Positions 36,601 through 46,811 of a stretch of DNA of 64,000 nt are shown here, piece by piece. Position numbers and translations under genes: made by a program. Position 1 is the first letter of the stretch; each line of letters opens with the position of its first letter. The notes beneath the pieces were generated by a model. It was not told the DNA's origin and ran no database searches. It was given only the letters and a program-made list of their open reading frames with translations. The DNA is from Prochlorococcus marinus XMU1410 (GTDB taxonomy: Bacteria; Cyanobacteriota; Cyanobacteriia; PCC-6307; Cyanobiaceae): the NCBI RefSeq assembly GCF_017696085.1, contig NZ_JAAORH010000001.1, positions 372,001 to 436,000 of the forward strand, read 5' to 3'.

Positions 36601-38344
36601 ACATCATACCTGGCATACCCATGCCGCCCATTCCTGGCATGCCCATGCCACCCATACCTGGCATACCCATGCCACCCATTCCTGGCATACCCATGCCGCC
36701 CATTCCTGGCATGCCCATGCCACCCATGCCTCCCATTGGATCTCCACCTGGACCTCCTGGAGCTGCGGCTTCAGGCTCTGGAATGTCAGCCATCGCTACC
36801 TCTGTTGTGAAGAGCATAGCTGCAATAGATACTGAATCTTGAAGAGCTAATCTTATTACTTTGGTTGGATCTAATATTCCTGAATCTTTTAAATCCTCAT
36901 ATTTTCCTGTATTGGCATTGAAGCCTTTGTTAAGTCTTTTAATTTCAGCGACAACTACATCACCATTAAAACCAGCATTTTTTGATATTTGTTTAGTAGG
37001 TTCCAAAAGAGCTTCTTTTACTATATTTATCCCTGTTCTTAAATCATCGGAAAATGTTTGACTTAAATTTAAAAGGTCATCTGATATTTCAATTAGAGTT
37101 TGTCCACCTCCAGAAACTACACCCTCTTCAATAGCAGCTTTCGTAGCATTAAGGGAATCTTCGATTCTTAACTTTTTGTACTTCATCTCTGCTTCTGTTG
37201 CAGCTCCAACTTTGATAAGTGCCACTCCTCCAGCTAGTTTTGCTATCCTTTCATTGATTTTGTCCTGATCATACTCTGAGTCTGTTATCTCAACTTCTCT
37301 CTTTAATTTTTCTACTCTCGCTTTAACCAAATCTTTAGTATCTTCGAAGGCAACAATTGTAGTTTTGTCCTTCGTGATAGTTATTTTTTTTGCTTTGCCT
37401 AAGTCATTAATCGATACTTTATCAAGTGTCATCGATTTATCTTCACTAATTAACTTAGCTCCAGTAAGAATAGCAATATCTTCAAGGGCAGCTTTTCTTC
37501 TCTCTCCAAATAACGGAGCTCTTACAGAAGCTACGTTTAACACTCCACTATTCTTATTCAAAACCAAGGTAGTTAAAGCCTCTCCTTCGATATCTTCAGC
37601 AAGAATTAGAAAAGGTGAGCCTGATTTCTGAATTTCTTCAAGTATTGGAACCAGATCAACTAAAGTTGAAATTTTTTGATCAGTTATTAATATTTTAGGG
37701 TTTTCAAGTTCACAAACTTGTCTTTCTTGGTCTGTTACGAAATATGGAGAACTATAGCCTCTGTCAAAAGACATTCCTTCAGTTATATCTAATTCTGTAT
37801 CTAGTGATTGAGATTCCTCAACAGTTATTACTCCATCCGAAGTAACAATATCCATTGCCTTCGAAATTATAGATCCAATTTCTTCATCACCTCCAGCACT
37901 AACTGTTGCAACTTTTTGGATATCAGAACCACTTAATGAAATACTTTTGGAACTTAATTTTTCTAGAACAAAAGCCAGGCCTGCCTCCATACCTTTTTTT
38001 AACTCCATAGGACTGGCACCAGAAGCAATATTTTTCAATCCCTCTTGAACCATCTTCTGAGTCAAAATGGTGGCTGTTGTTGTTCCATCTCCTGCACTCT
38101 CTTTTGTCTTGGATGCAACTTGTTCTATTAATTTTGTCCCCAAATTAGAAATAGGGTTCTCAATCTCAATCTCTTTAGCAACTGTGGCCCCATCTCTAAC
38201 TATGTCTGGCGAACCAAATTTTCTCTCTATAACTACGTTTTTTGCTTTTGGCCCAATAGTAACCTTTACCGCATTAGCTACGAAATTTACACCTTTTTCT
38301 AGCGCCTCTCTTGATTCATTAGAAAAACTTAACTGTTTAGCCAT
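36599..38344 (-). CDS. groL: 60-kDa chaperonin GroEL with expanded Gly-Met tail
   Basis: 581 residues, longer than the usual 540-550. Core motifs are intact: the ATP-binding [16 protein letters not shown]-like [11 protein letters not shown] and [14 protein letters not shown]. The C-terminal tail has five copies of GGMGMPGM (24-nt period) after [11 protein letters not shown]. No groES is adjacent, so this is probably the second, stand-alone GroEL of cyanobacteria. I see no CIRCE inverted repeat (TTAGCACTC-N9-GAGTGCTAA) in the 131 nt upstream. Its stop codon shares a bidirectional terminator with the opposing gene. Confidence 0.97.
   Translation of the reverse strand: MAKQLSFSNESREALEKGVNFVANAVKVTIGPKAKNVVIERKFGSPDIVRDGATVAKEIEIENPISNLGTKLIEQVASKTKESAGDGTTTATILTQKMVQEGLKNIASGASPMELKKGMEAGLAFVLEKLSSKSISLSGSDIQKVATVSAGGDEEIGSIISKAMDIVTSDGVITVEESQSLDTELDITEGMSFDRGYSSPYFVTDQERQVCELENPKILITDQKISTLVDLVPILEEIQKSGSPFLILAEDIEGEALTTLVLNKNSGVLNVASVRAPLFGERRKAALEDIAILTGAKLISEDKSMTLDKVSINDLGKAKKITITKDKTTIVAFEDTKDLVKARVEKLKREVEITDSEYDQDKINERIAKLAGGVALIKVGAATEAEMKYKKLRIEDSLNATKAAIEEGVVSGGGQTLIEISDDLLNLSQTFSDDLRTGINIVKEALLEPTKQISKNAGFNGDVVVAEIKRLNKGFNANTGKYEDLKDSGILDPTKVIRLALQDSVSIAAMLFTTEVAMADIPEPEAAAPGGPGGDPMGGMGGMGMPGMGGMGMPGMGGMGMPGMGGMGMPGMGGMGMPGMM
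36609..36728 (-). repeat. 24-nt coding tandem repeat in the groEL tail, five copies
   Basis: Units begin at 36609, 36633, 36657, 36681 and 36705, differing only at third positions (CCC ATA/ATG, CCA/CCG). They encode GGMGMPGM. The sequence is GC-rich relative to the surroundings. Confidence 0.93.
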
Positions 38345-38475
38345 GTTTACTCGATCTTTAACTTTATTCTAATCTCCCATAGAATCATTTTTAAGGGATA
38401 TTTAATTAAGTGGGGAAAGCCGAATTTATTTTAATTAGGCATACAAATTAACTCAAATAAGAGTATCTTTAAATT

Positions 38476-38655
38476 ATGGAAGAAACAAATAATCTTATTT
38501 TTACTCTCACCGCAATTCTCGCGATTGCAATGACACTGATATACTTTCCTTTAAGATTTTTCTTGACATTAACTGCTAGAAGTCGAAGACTAAAACTTCT
38601 ACAAAAAATTAGAAGGTTGAGAGATGAATTAGGCCAGCCTTATCAAAGTACATAA
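38476..38655 (+). CDS. 59-residue single-pass membrane protein
   Basis: The ATG at 38476 gives MEETNNLIFTLTAILAIAM, a hydrophobic helix (about residues 7-34) and then a basic tail, ARSRRLKLLQKIRRLRDELG. Topology would be N-out or hairpin-free single pass with a cytoplasmic basic helix. It is divergent from groEL, and its stop abuts the fabG stop with no gap. A small gene at this size is consistent with the picocyanobacterial pattern. Function unknown. Confidence 0.7.
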   Translation: MEETNNLIFTLTAILAIAMTLIYFPLRFFLTLTARSRRLKLLQKIRRLRDELGQPYQST

Positions 38656-39405
38656 CTAAATACTCATACCCCCGTCTATACTAATTGTTTGCCCTGTAAT
38701 GTAACTTCCTGCATCACTTGAAACTAAAAATGACACTAAGTTCGCAATTTGAGTACAACTTCCTAATTTCCCTAAAGGAATAACTTTAAGAATCTCTTCA
38801 GTATTAAGTTTTTCAGTCATCTCTGTTTCTATAAAACCTGGAGCTATTGCATTAACGTTTATACCTCTTGAGGCAAATTCTTTAGCGCAAGTTTTGGTAA
38901 ATCCAATAACCCCAGCTTTGGCTGCAGAATAATTTGCTTGGCCAGGATTACCAATTATTCCAACAACAGATGAAATGTTTACGATGCTACCACTTCTTTT
39001 TTTCATCATAAATTTTGAAGCATATTTTGTACAAAGAAAAACTCCTTTTAAGTTTGTATTTAGTACATCATCCCATTGTTCGGATTTCATTCTCATCAAT
39101 AGTCCATCTCTCGTAATTCCAGCATTGTTAATGAGGATATCAATAGTGCCATTAATTTTGATTATTTCTTCAAAAGCTGAACTGACAGAATCCTCTTTTG
39201 AAACATCAAATTTTAATTTATGAGCTTTACCTCCCGAATTTTTTATTAAATTTACAACTTCTTCAGCTTTTTCATCAGAAGAAGAATAATTAATAAAAAC
39301 TTCGGCTCCTAATCGGCTTAGTTCTAAAGCAATTTCTTTACCAATTCCTCTGCTAGCTCCAGTAATTAAAGCAACTTTGCCTGATAATGAATCTGTATTG
39401 AACAT
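38656..39405 (-). CDS. fabG: 3-oxoacyl-[acyl-carrier-protein] reductase FabG
   Basis: 249 residues, a classical short-chain dehydrogenase. NADPH motif ALITGASRGIGKEIA, NNAG motif INNAGITRDGLL, catalytic Ser/Tyr/Lys in IVNISSVVG and YSAAKAGVIGFTK, and a C-terminal ITGQTISIDGGMSI. It reduces beta-ketoacyl-ACP in fatty acid elongation. It converges with the small membrane protein gene with zero gap and is divergent from ispD. Confidence 0.95.
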   Translation of the reverse strand: MFNTDSLSGKVALITGASRGIGKEIALELSRLGAEVFINYSSSDEKAEEVVNLIKNSGGKAHKLKFDVSKEDSVSSAFEEIIKINGTIDILINNAGITRDGLLMRMKSEQWDDVLNTNLKGVFLCTKYASKFMMKKRSGSIVNISSVVGIIGNPGQANYSAAKAGVIGFTKTCAKEFASRGINVNAIAPGFIETEMTEKLNTEEILKVIPLGKLGSCTQIANLVSFLVSSDAGSYITGQTISIDGGMSI

Positions 39406-39498
39406 TATGAAATTTTATAATTTTTCAATCGTAGTACTATTTGTGTAAAGATATTGCTTTTATTTATAATTGTCTAGAAAATATCAAGACCTTCTATT

Positions 39499-40170
39499 GT
39501 GCACTTTTTAATACCAGCTGCAGGGAGCGGTAGCAGAATGAAAGCTGGAAAAAATAAATTACTTCTTGATTTAGAGGGAGAGTCTTTGATTTATTGGACA
39601 CTTAAATCTGTATTTTCTGCAAGCTCAACAAATTGGGTTGGAATAATTGGGCAACCGAAAGATGAAAATTTATTATTAAATTCAGCAAAGGATTTTGCCC
39701 ATAAAGTTCATTGGATTAATGGTGGTGACACCAGACAACAGTCAGTTTTTAATGGTTTAAAAGCGTTACCAAAAGATGCTGAAAAAGTTTTAATACATGA
39801 TGGTGCTAGATGTCTAATTAATCCTGAATTGATAGACCTTTGTGCCAAGGAATTAGATAAAAATGAAGCTGTAATCTTGGCTACTAAGGTAACTGACACT
39901 ATAAAGATTGTTGATAATGAAGGTTTTATTAAAGAAACACCAGATAGAAATTATTTATGGGCGGCGCAAACTCCTCAGGGCTTTTTAGTAGATAGATTGA
40001 AAAAAGCTCATAAGATGGCAATTGATAAAAGCTGGAAAGTTACAGATGATGCCTCTCTATTCGAAATGCTTAATTGGAAAGTGAAAATTATTGAAGGAAC
40101 TTATTCAAATATAAAAATTACATCCCCTATAGATTTGAAAATAGCAAAACTTTTTGTGAAGAACCCTTAG
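39499..40170 (+). CDS. ispD: 2-C-methyl-D-erythritol 4-phosphate cytidylyltransferase
   Basis: 223 residues. The nucleotidyltransferase loop is PAAGSGSRMKAGKNKLLLDL, followed by VLIHDGARCLI and the C-terminal family pattern TDDASLFE and ITSPIDLKIA. It makes CDP-ME in the MEP route to carotenoids, phytol and quinone tails. The start is GTG at 39499. Its stop codon directly abuts the ldcA stop on the other strand. Confidence 0.95.
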   Translation: MHFLIPAAGSGSRMKAGKNKLLLDLEGESLIYWTLKSVFSASSTNWVGIIGQPKDENLLLNSAKDFAHKVHWINGGDTRQQSVFNGLKALPKDAEKVLIHDGARCLINPELIDLCAKELDKNEAVILATKVTDTIKIVDNEGFIKETPDRNYLWAAQTPQGFLVDRLKKAHKMAIDKSWKVTDDASLFEMLNWKVKIIEGTYSNIKITSPIDLKIAKLFVKNP

Positions 40171-41040
40171 TTAAAAAGGTGTATCGAAACTAAGAATACC
40201 ATCATCACCATTTAAGGTGGCTTCGTATCCTAAAGGAATGCAAGCATTTCCCGATATGTGGCCTATTGGGAGGTCAAAAAGAATGGGAAAATCAAACTCT
40301 TGAAGTCTTTCAATAATGCAGTTTTTTAGTAAATCTTTCCATTCAAGGTCGCAGGAATCATTAGAAAAACTTCCGAATCCAATACCAGCAATTTCAGAAA
40401 GTGTTTTAGTCATTCTGAGGTAAGTCAACATTCTATCAATTTTATAAATATCTTCATTAATATCTTCAAAAATTATTATTTTCCCTTTGCAATCTGGAAA
40501 GTGATAAGTACCAATTAAAAAAGTAGCAATAGTTAAGTTAGAAACGATAATTTCTCCTTTAGCTTTTCCAGCTCTTAAAGGAATTCCTCTTATGTCCTCA
40601 ACATAACCCTCAAAAAGTAAATTTCTTAATCTCTCAAGACTCCACTCTGGCTCATTGAAAAGGCTAGTGACCATTGGGCCATGAATAGAACCTATAAATC
40701 CTTGAGAATATTTAGATAATAATAAAGAACATGTATCTGAGAATCCAAGCATTAAACCATGCCGCCAAGAAGGTTCTTTTTCTAAAAGTCTTGCTGAACC
40801 CCAGCCTCCTTTTGCAAAAATGATTAGCTTACTATTTTGTGCTTTTTCCAGCTCTTCAAATCTAGTTAAATCATCACCTGCAAAATAACCAAATTTTTTA
40901 GATAGAGAATTATTTTCATTAATTCCCAAACCCCAGTTTTTTAAGATTTCTATGCCTTTTTGAAAATTTTCTTCTTCATCAATAAAGGAGCCAGGAGCTA
41001 AAATATCTATTAGATCACCTTTTTTTAATTTAAAAACCAT
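40171..41040 (-). CDS. ldcA: LD-carboxypeptidase / MccF-like S66 peptidase
   Basis: 289 residues of family S66. The nucleophilic Ser lies in LGFSDTCSLL, the Glu in the GKIIIFEDINEDIYKIDRML block, and the His in FDLPIGHISGNACIPLG, in the usual order. Enzymes of this family remove the terminal D-Ala from tetrapeptides during murein recycling; some relatives inactivate microcin C-type compounds. There is no signal peptide, so it acts in the cytoplasm. Confidence 0.88.
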   Translation of the reverse strand: MVFKLKKGDLIDILAPGSFIDEEENFQKGIEILKNWGLGINENNSLSKKFGYFAGDDLTRFEELEKAQNSKLIIFAKGGWGSARLLEKEPSWRHGLMLGFSDTCSLLLSKYSQGFIGSIHGPMVTSLFNEPEWSLERLRNLLFEGYVEDIRGIPLRAGKAKGEIIVSNLTIATFLIGTYHFPDCKGKIIIFEDINEDIYKIDRMLTYLRMTKTLSEIAGIGFGSFSNDSCDLEWKDLLKNCIIERLQEFDFPILFDLPIGHISGNACIPLGYEATLNGDDGILSFDTPF

Positions 41041-41049
41041 TTTTAGAAT

Positions 41050-41958
41050 TTATGAGGCAATAATAATTCCTAATAAAAGGACTCCTCCATAAATTGATTG
41101 ATTTTTGAAGTGATTCCCAATATTTTTTATTGATTGCTTTTCCTCAGGAAATACCTTTAGTACATCTCGCTGCATTAAGATTGCCGTTGTAAGCCAAATT
41201 GGCCAAAAGATAAAATCTATTTGATTAATAAATCCGCATAATGCGAGAAAAATAGAAGTTAATAAATAACAAATTTGAATAGTTATTCTTGTATTGTTCT
41301 TGAGGTTAACAGCGGAACTATTTATTCCAATTTTGATGTCATATTTTTTATCTGCTAAAGCATAAATTGTGTCAAAGCCAAAAGTCCAAAAAATAGTGGC
41401 TAGCCAGCAAAACAATAAAACAATACTATTTAAATTACCTTCATTTGCGGCCCAGGGAATTAAGACAGCAAAACCCCAGCATATGGATAAGATTAATTGA
41501 GGATATTTAAACCATCTTTTGGCAGAAGGATAAATTAAAATAATAGGTAAAGCTAAAAAAGCAAGTGAAATGGAAAGGATCCTGCCAGGTTGAGGCAGTG
41601 ACAAAGTTAAAAAGAAACTAGATAAAATTAAAAAGAAAAGAATTGAATAAGCCGTTTTAAGACCGATTTTATTTGCAGCTAATGGTCTATTTTTTGTCCT
41701 GAAAACTCTTTGATCAATTTTTTTGTCCCAAATATCATTAACTACGCAGCCTAATCCACTTACTAGTAGCCCTCCAAGGATTATTCTTAGCAACATTAAA
41801 AATGTTGGATTAGCATCTGGGGTTAAATATAAACTCCATCCAGCAGGAATAAGTAAGATCATTCTTCCAGTCGGCTTATTCCACCTTAATAATTCAAAAA
41901 AAGTACTTAATTTAATTTGTCGATTTGTATTTTGCATATGACCTATTGTATATTTCAT
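41050..41958 (-). CDS. ubiA: 4-hydroxybenzoate polyprenyltransferase (plastoquinone pathway)
   Basis: 302 residues, eight or nine membrane helices. The first Asp-rich motif is NDIWDKKIDQRVFRTKNRPL and the second DTIYALADKKYDIKIGINS, both typical of UbiA. In cyanobacteria this enzyme joins 4-hydroxybenzoate to solanesyl diphosphate to start plastoquinone-9 synthesis. The start may instead be the in-frame ATG at 41937 (MQNTNRQ). It follows ldcA's upstream end by 9 nt on the same strand. Confidence 0.93.
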   Translation of the reverse strand: MKYTIGHMQNTNRQIKLSTFFELLRWNKPTGRMILLIPAGWSLYLTPDANPTFLMLLRIILGGLLVSGLGCVVNDIWDKKIDQRVFRTKNRPLAANKIGLKTAYSILFFLILSSFFLTLSLPQPGRILSISLAFLALPIILIYPSAKRWFKYPQLILSICWGFAVLIPWAANEGNLNSIVLLFCWLATIFWTFGFDTIYALADKKYDIKIGINSSAVNLKNNTRITIQICYLLTSIFLALCGFINQIDFIFWPIWLTTAILMQRDVLKVFPEEKQSIKNIGNHFKNQSIYGGVLLLGIIIAS

Positions 41959-42062
41959 AACTTTAAATAATCTTACTAGGATTAGATGTTTTCTATTATT
42001 TAATAATCAATCTTGGGTATATTTATTAATGGATTAAAGATATCTGCAACTTATAAAAAGAA

Positions 42063-43658
42063 ATGATACAGAAACAAGGTTTAAGATATTTTCAAGAAAA
42101 GCAAATATTAGTAGCTTCTATAGATATTGGAACTAACTCTACACATCTCTTGATAGCAGAAATTAATCTAGAATTAAAATCATTTTCAATAAAATTCACT
42201 GATAAATCAACCACTCGTCTTGGAGAAAGAGATGAGGAAGGTAATCTTACTGAAGAATCAATCCAAAGAGCATTAGTTACTCTTAAGCGATTTAAGGAAT
42301 ATTGTAAAAGTAATGGAGTAAAACAAATAGTAACAGCAGCAACAAGTGCAGTTAGGGAAGCTCCAAACGGTCAAGATTTTATTAGAAGAGTTCTCGATGA
42401 AACTGATATTCAAATAGAAATGATAAGTGGTTCTGAGGAAGCCAGATTAATTTACCTTGGTGTTCTTTCTGGTATGGTTTTTGAAGATCAGTCCTTTGTA
42501 ATTATAGATATTGGAGGAGGATCTACAGAATTAATACTTGCAGATAAAAAAGATGCTATAGCTCTTACCAGTTCAAGAATTGGTGCGGTAAGACTTAAAA
42601 ATGATTTTTTAAATAAAGAGTCTATTAATTCAGAAAGATCGAGTTTTCTAACAACTTTTATTAAAGGATCTTTAGAACCATCTGTTCGAAAAATAAAGAG
42701 TAGATCTAAGGGAGATAAGACTTTATCTATGATTGCAACCAGTGGCACTGCAACCTCATTAGGAAATTTGATTCTAGATGATTTGGGAGAACCTAAACAA
42801 AAGTTGCATGGTTATAAATTTAAAAGAGAAAATTTACAAAATGTATTGGAAAAACTAATTAAATTGCCAGTTTCGGAAATCAAGAAAATACCTTCATTAA
42901 GTGAAAGAAGAGCAGAAATAATTATTCCAGGAGCATTGATATTAAACACCGCAATGGAGATGTTGAACTTTAATGAATTAATAATAAGTGAGAGAGCGCT
43001 TCGAGAGGGTTTAGTTGTAGATTGGATGCTTCGTAAAGGGATAATTAAAAACGAATTAAATATTCAAAGCAATATTAGAAAAACTACTATAGTTCATCAG
43101 GCCAGAAAGTTTGGAGTAGATAATACAAGAGCTGAGAAAGTTATTGATATTGCTTTTCAAATCTATGATCAGACTAAAAATATCTTTCATAGCGATAATG
43201 ACCCTAAAGCTAAAGAACTTCTTTGGGCAGCTTCTAATCTTTATAATTGTGGGAAATACGTGAATGTTGGTTCATATCACAAACACTCTTGGTACTTAAT
43301 AAAAAATTGTGAGTTGTTGGGATATTCTGAAGCAGAAACAAATATTATTGCTTCAATTGCTAGATACCATAGAAAGACTCTACCCAAGAAAAGACATGAG
43401 TCTTGGCAAAATTTAATATCAAAAGAAGATAAAACATTAGTTCTTGAAATGTCATTAATCTTGAGAATAGCAGCATCTCTTGATCAAAGACCTGACAAGG
43501 TAATCTCCTCAGTTCAAATAAAATTACAGGAAAATATACTTACATTTGAACTTTTACCTTTAAATAGAAACCATGATCTTCTTCTTGAAAAATGGAACTT
43601 AGGACTATGCAGTAATGTTATAAAAGAACTAAAGAATTTGGATTTAAAAGTTATTTAG
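42063..43658 (+). CDS. ppx: Exopolyphosphatase, Ppx/GppA family
   Basis: 531 residues. The actin-like ATPase-type domain begins ASIDIGTNSTHLLIAEI, with the second phosphate loop IIDIGGGSTELIL and ATSGTATSLGN. The C-terminal HD-like region contains HKHSWYLIKN and IASIARYHRK. It hydrolyses inorganic polyphosphate or pppGpp. Its 3' end overlaps the converging HTH gene by 8 nt. Confidence 0.93.
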   Translation: MIQKQGLRYFQEKQILVASIDIGTNSTHLLIAEINLELKSFSIKFTDKSTTRLGERDEEGNLTEESIQRALVTLKRFKEYCKSNGVKQIVTAATSAVREAPNGQDFIRRVLDETDIQIEMISGSEEARLIYLGVLSGMVFEDQSFVIIDIGGGSTELILADKKDAIALTSSRIGAVRLKNDFLNKESINSERSSFLTTFIKGSLEPSVRKIKSRSKGDKTLSMIATSGTATSLGNLILDDLGEPKQKLHGYKFKRENLQNVLEKLIKLPVSEIKKIPSLSERRAEIIIPGALILNTAMEMLNFNELIISERALREGLVVDWMLRKGIIKNELNIQSNIRKTTIVHQARKFGVDNTRAEKVIDIAFQIYDQTKNIFHSDNDPKAKELLWAASNLYNCGKYVNVGSYHKHSWYLIKNCELLGYSEAETNIIASIARYHRKTLPKKRHESWQNLISKEDKTLVLEMSLILRIAASLDQRPDKVISSVQIKLQENILTFELLPLNRNHDLLLEKWNLGLCSNVIKELKNLDLKVI

Positions 43659-44145
43659 TTTTTTTAATAAGTTCTTGTTTTGGAGTTTGATTCTGAGAAG
43701 AGTCTGAAAATAAATTGAAAATTAAGGACGAGGCGATTAGTCCGAGAAAGCCTGAAATTAAAATAAATATTATGAACCCTACTGGATTAAGATTCTTAGG
43801 TTGTTTAGATCTGTAATTTTTTTTGGAAACTTCTTCAACTATTTCTTCAATTTTCACTTCTTTCTTCTCTGTCTTGTATTCATCCATTATGAATTCTGTA
43901 TCAAGTTTGAGCTTCTGTGAAATCCTTCTAATCATTGCCTTGATAAATACTTTTTCAGGTAGCTTTTCTTCATTACCTTCTTCAATGGCTTCAAGTTGAT
44001 GAGCTCCGATTTTTAAATCTGAAGCCAGTTCTTCAATAGATTGATTTCTACTTAACCTAGCCTCTTTAATGAAATTTCCAATTCTCTTTAAAGAGGAATT
44101 TTCTCCTTTATTGTCGTTTCCCGAAACAGATTTTATTTCTTTCAA
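43651..44145 (-). CDS. RodZ-like helix-turn-helix membrane protein
   Basis: 164 residues. The N-terminal HTH_25-type domain (IGNFIKEARLSRNQSIEELA, LKIGAHQLEAIEEGNEEKLP) is followed by a charged linker, one transmembrane helix (VGFIIFILISGFLGLIASSL) and a short tail. The order matches RodZ, which couples MreB to the cell wall, but the periplasmic domain is missing. It is the last gene of a minus-strand series beginning with petC. Confidence 0.8.
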   Translation of the reverse strand: MKEIKSVSGNDNKGENSSLKRIGNFIKEARLSRNQSIEELASDLKIGAHQLEAIEEGNEEKLPEKVFIKAMIRRISQKLKLDTEFIMDEYKTEKKEVKIEEIVEEVSKKNYRSKQPKNLNPVGFIIFILISGFLGLIASSLIFNLFSDSSQNQTPKQELIKKTK

Positions 44146-44200
44146 AGCAAATAAATTTTTACTAATTATAGTAATTAATATTTTTCTATCAACTTTAAGA

Positions 44201-44956
44201 TTATTTATTCCTAAAGAGATGCTTATAAGATGGATTATAAAGATTAGATCTTTTTTGAGAATTACAAATTGCTGGGCTAATTATGTAAATTGTTGTTCTA
44301 ATTAGTTTTTTCTCAATAGAAAATTTTTCCATATCTTTTAATTCTATTAATGATGTCCAACCATCATCCCAAGATACTCTAAATCCAACAATCACTTTAG
44401 TCTCTGGAGGGTAAAACTCTAGTAAAGTTTCTTGAGACCTTTTCACATGCCTAGCACTTAGATATAGACATATAGAGGAATTGTGTTTCGCAAGATCTTT
44501 CAGAGATTCTTTTTCGGGCATCCCTGTTCGCCCTCCTGCTCTAGTTAAAATTATTGTTTGCGTTACTTCAGGGATGGTCAACTCAGATTCATGATATGCT
44601 GCAGCAACTTGAAAAGCACTTACTCCAGGAACAACCTCGATTTCAATTTTTTCGTTTTTTAAAATTTCGATTTGCTCTCTAATTGCTCCAAAAAGGCAAG
44701 GGTCTCCATCATGCAACCTTACAACAGTTTTCCCTGCCCGAAATTTTTCTATCATAATTGAGGTGATTTGCTCTAAGTTAAGAGAACTCGTTTTTATTTT
44801 TTCAGAACCTTCTTTAGCAGAATCTAAAATCTTTTCAGGAATTAGAGAATCAGTCCAAATAATGACATCTGCAATTTTTATCTTTTTTAATGCTTTTAAA
44901 GTTAATAATTCTGGATCGCCCGGACCAACACCAATAAAATATATTTTGTTATCCAT
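44201..44956 (-). CDS. cobM: Precorrin-4 C11-methyltransferase
   Basis: About 251 residues from ATG at 44956 ([20 protein letters not shown]); six further in-frame codons upstream, from 44974, are possible. The tetrapyrrole methylase signatures are [27 protein letters not shown] and [18 protein letters not shown]. It methylates C-11 of the corrin precursor in cobalamin synthesis (CobM/CbiF). The start overlaps the lgt stop, so it is cotranscribed with lgt. Confidence 0.93.
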   Translation of the reverse strand: MDNKIYFIGVGPGDPELLTLKALKKIKIADVIIWTDSLIPEKILDSAKEGSEKIKTSSLNLEQITSIMIEKFRAGKTVVRLHDGDPCLFGAIREQIEILKNEKIEIEVVPGVSAFQVAAAYHESELTIPEVTQTIILTRAGGRTGMPEKESLKDLAKHNSSICLYLSARHVKRSQETLLEFYPPETKVIVGFRVSWDDGWTSLIELKDMEKFSIEKKLIRTTIYIISPAICNSQKRSNLYNPSYKHLFRNK

Positions 44957-45842
44957 TCTTTCTATTTTTCCCACTGTATTTTCTCAATCTTAAAAAAAAT
45001 ATTCCAATTAATCCAGAAGAAAATAGAAAAATACTTATAAATTGAGCCATTCTTATACCGCCATCACAGAAAGGTGGAAGTCCACCAATGCATAGTGGGT
45101 CAGTTCTTAAACCTTCAATCCAGAATCTTCCAAAGCTATAACTTATTAAATATAGACAGCTAATAAAACCAGGCCTTAAAAAATCTGTTTTTTTTTGTTT
45201 ATTAAAGGTAATAATTAGGACGATGAAAATTAAAAGATTCCACAATGACTCATAGAGAAATGTAGGATGAAAAAATTCATAATTAATAAATTCTAAAGGC
45301 CTATTTTGGATAGGTATAAATAATTTCCAAGGCAAATTTGTGGGAACTCCAAAAGCTTCATTATTGAAAAAATTTCCCCACCTTCCTATTGATTGTCCAA
45401 GAATAATCGACGGTATTAATATATCTATAAAAGTTTTTAAATTAATTTTTTTCGACTTACAGAAATAGATAATAGATATTAATCCTCCAATTAGAGCTCC
45501 ATGAATTGCTATGCCTCCTTCCCAAACTGCAAGAAAAGAAGGTATTTGAAAGATGTTATTGAATAGTTCAAAAGAAGTAAAAAAGTTATCTCCGCTATAT
45601 TGCCTCCACTCAAAAATTACGTAATAAGCTCTAGCTCCAATTATTGAAGAGATTATTAACGATGGAAGTATTTCACTAATGTACTCTGGGTTAATATTTC
45701 TTGCCTTTGCGAGTTTTTTAGAGACAAATAGGCCTATTAAAACTGAAACCGAAATAAGAAGTCCGTACCATCTAATAGTTATAAATCCTAAATTTAAAAA
45801 AGTTTCTCCTGGAGATTGTATAAAAGCTTGAAGTATGAGCAT
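44949..45842 (-). CDS. lgt: Prolipoprotein diacylglyceryl transferase
   Basis: 297 residues, seven membrane segments. [11 protein letters not shown], the HGALIGG motif in [14 protein letters not shown] and the Lgt signature [13 protein letters not shown] are intact. It adds diacylglycerol to the lipobox Cys of prolipoproteins, which would include the lipoproteins encoded at 23038 and 25370. It follows petA by 10 nt. Confidence 0.96.
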   Translation of the reverse strand: MLILQAFIQSPGETFLNLGFITIRWYGLLISVSVLIGLFVSKKLAKARNINPEYISEILPSLIISSIIGARAYYVIFEWRQYSGDNFFTSFELFNNIFQIPSFLAVWEGGIAIHGALIGGLISIIYFCKSKKINLKTFIDILIPSIILGQSIGRWGNFFNNEAFGVPTNLPWKLFIPIQNRPLEFINYEFFHPTFLYESLWNLLIFIVLIITFNKQKKTDFLRPGFISCLYLISYSFGRFWIEGLRTDPLCIGGLPPFCDGGIRMAQFISIFLFSSGLIGIFFLRLRKYSGKNRKNG

Positions 45843-45852
45843 TAAGAGAAAG

Positions 45853-46806
45853 TTAGATACCCTCTGCTGCTTGCACTTTTTCTACTTGTTTTTTCTTTAA
45901 TACTAAAAGTATTTGTGTTAAGCCTACACCAATGAAGAATGCAATCAATCCAATAACTCTATAAGGGCTCTGAAGTACAACCTCAGCATCTAATTGCCCA
46001 AAGCCACCAACGTTGGGATCATTAGTAAGAGGGTCACCTTCATTAATTTTGTCTTGCGCTTTTACGATAAGTTGAGGACCAACAGGCACTGCCTCAGTAG
46101 TTATTTCACCATTATCGTTTTCTATATTGACTTGATAGCTACCATCTTCAATTGTTTCTATTGAATTTATAGTTCCTGCGGTGGAAGAAGTGAATACTAC
46201 ATTATTGCTCTTGTCTCCAGTTGGATATACCTGACCTCTACCTCTATTGCCTCCAATATGTAAAGAGTATTTTCCATAGTGATATTCTTTATTAGTGGAT
46301 GGGTCAGGGGAAAGTACAGGGAAAACGATTTCTTTATTGGTATCGCCAGGTAAAGGTCCGACAATAATGATATTATCTTTCTCTTCACTGTAATTAGTGA
46401 AATAAACCCCTTCTGTCTCCTCTTTTATTTCTTCGGTCCATCTTTCTTGTGGAGCAAGTTTAAAGCCATCAGGCAGCATTACAACGGCACCAACTTGTAA
46501 TGGGACTTCCGAACCATCAGCCCCTATCTCTTTTAAATCATTTTTGTAGGGTATTTTGACTACAGCTTTGAAAACACTGTCTGCTCCAACAGATTGTGGA
46601 ACCTCTGCAATTGTAGGCATCTGAGCTAGATGACAATTTGCACAGACTATCTTACCTGTGGCTTCTCTTGGGGATTCGTAGTTTTGCTGAGCCCAAAATG
46701 GATAAGCAAAACTGATCTTTGGATAAAATATAATGCTTGAAATGAAAAGCAGAGCACAGATAAATAAACTTGTTTTTTTCATGATTTGATTTTTAAGACC
46801 TTTCAT
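45853..46806 (-). CDS. petA: Cytochrome f (PetA)
   Basis: 317 residues from ATG at 46806; an in-frame ATG at 46824 overlaps petC and another at 46782 is possible. The signal peptide ends at ISFA before YPFWAQ, whose N-terminal Tyr becomes the sixth heme ligand. The heme c site is CANCH. A C-terminal membrane anchor ([20 protein letters not shown]) ends KKKQVEKVQ. It passes electrons from the Rieske protein to plastocyanin or cytochrome c6 in the lumen. Confidence 0.97.
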   Translation of the reverse strand: MKGLKNQIMKKTSLFICALLFISSIIFYPKISFAYPFWAQQNYESPREATGKIVCANCHLAQMPTIAEVPQSVGADSVFKAVVKIPYKNDLKEIGADGSEVPLQVGAVVMLPDGFKLAPQERWTEEIKEETEGVYFTNYSEEKDNIIIVGPLPGDTNKEIVFPVLSPDPSTNKEYHYGKYSLHIGGNRGRGQVYPTGDKSNNVVFTSSTAGTINSIETIEDGSYQVNIENDNGEITTEAVPVGPQLIVKAQDKINEGDPLTNDPNVGGFGQLDAEVVLQSPYRVIGLIAFFIGVGLTQILLVLKKKQVEKVQAAEGI

Positions 46807-46811
46807 TTTTT

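Noticed and set aside
36621-36842. Pro/Met-rich frame ([11 protein letters not shown]) on the plus strand
   Set aside because: It is the reverse reading of the groEL Gly-Met repeat tail.
38345-38475. CIRCE/HrcA operator upstream of groEL
   Set aside because: I could not find TTAGCACTC-N9-GAGTGCTAA or a close variant on either strand.
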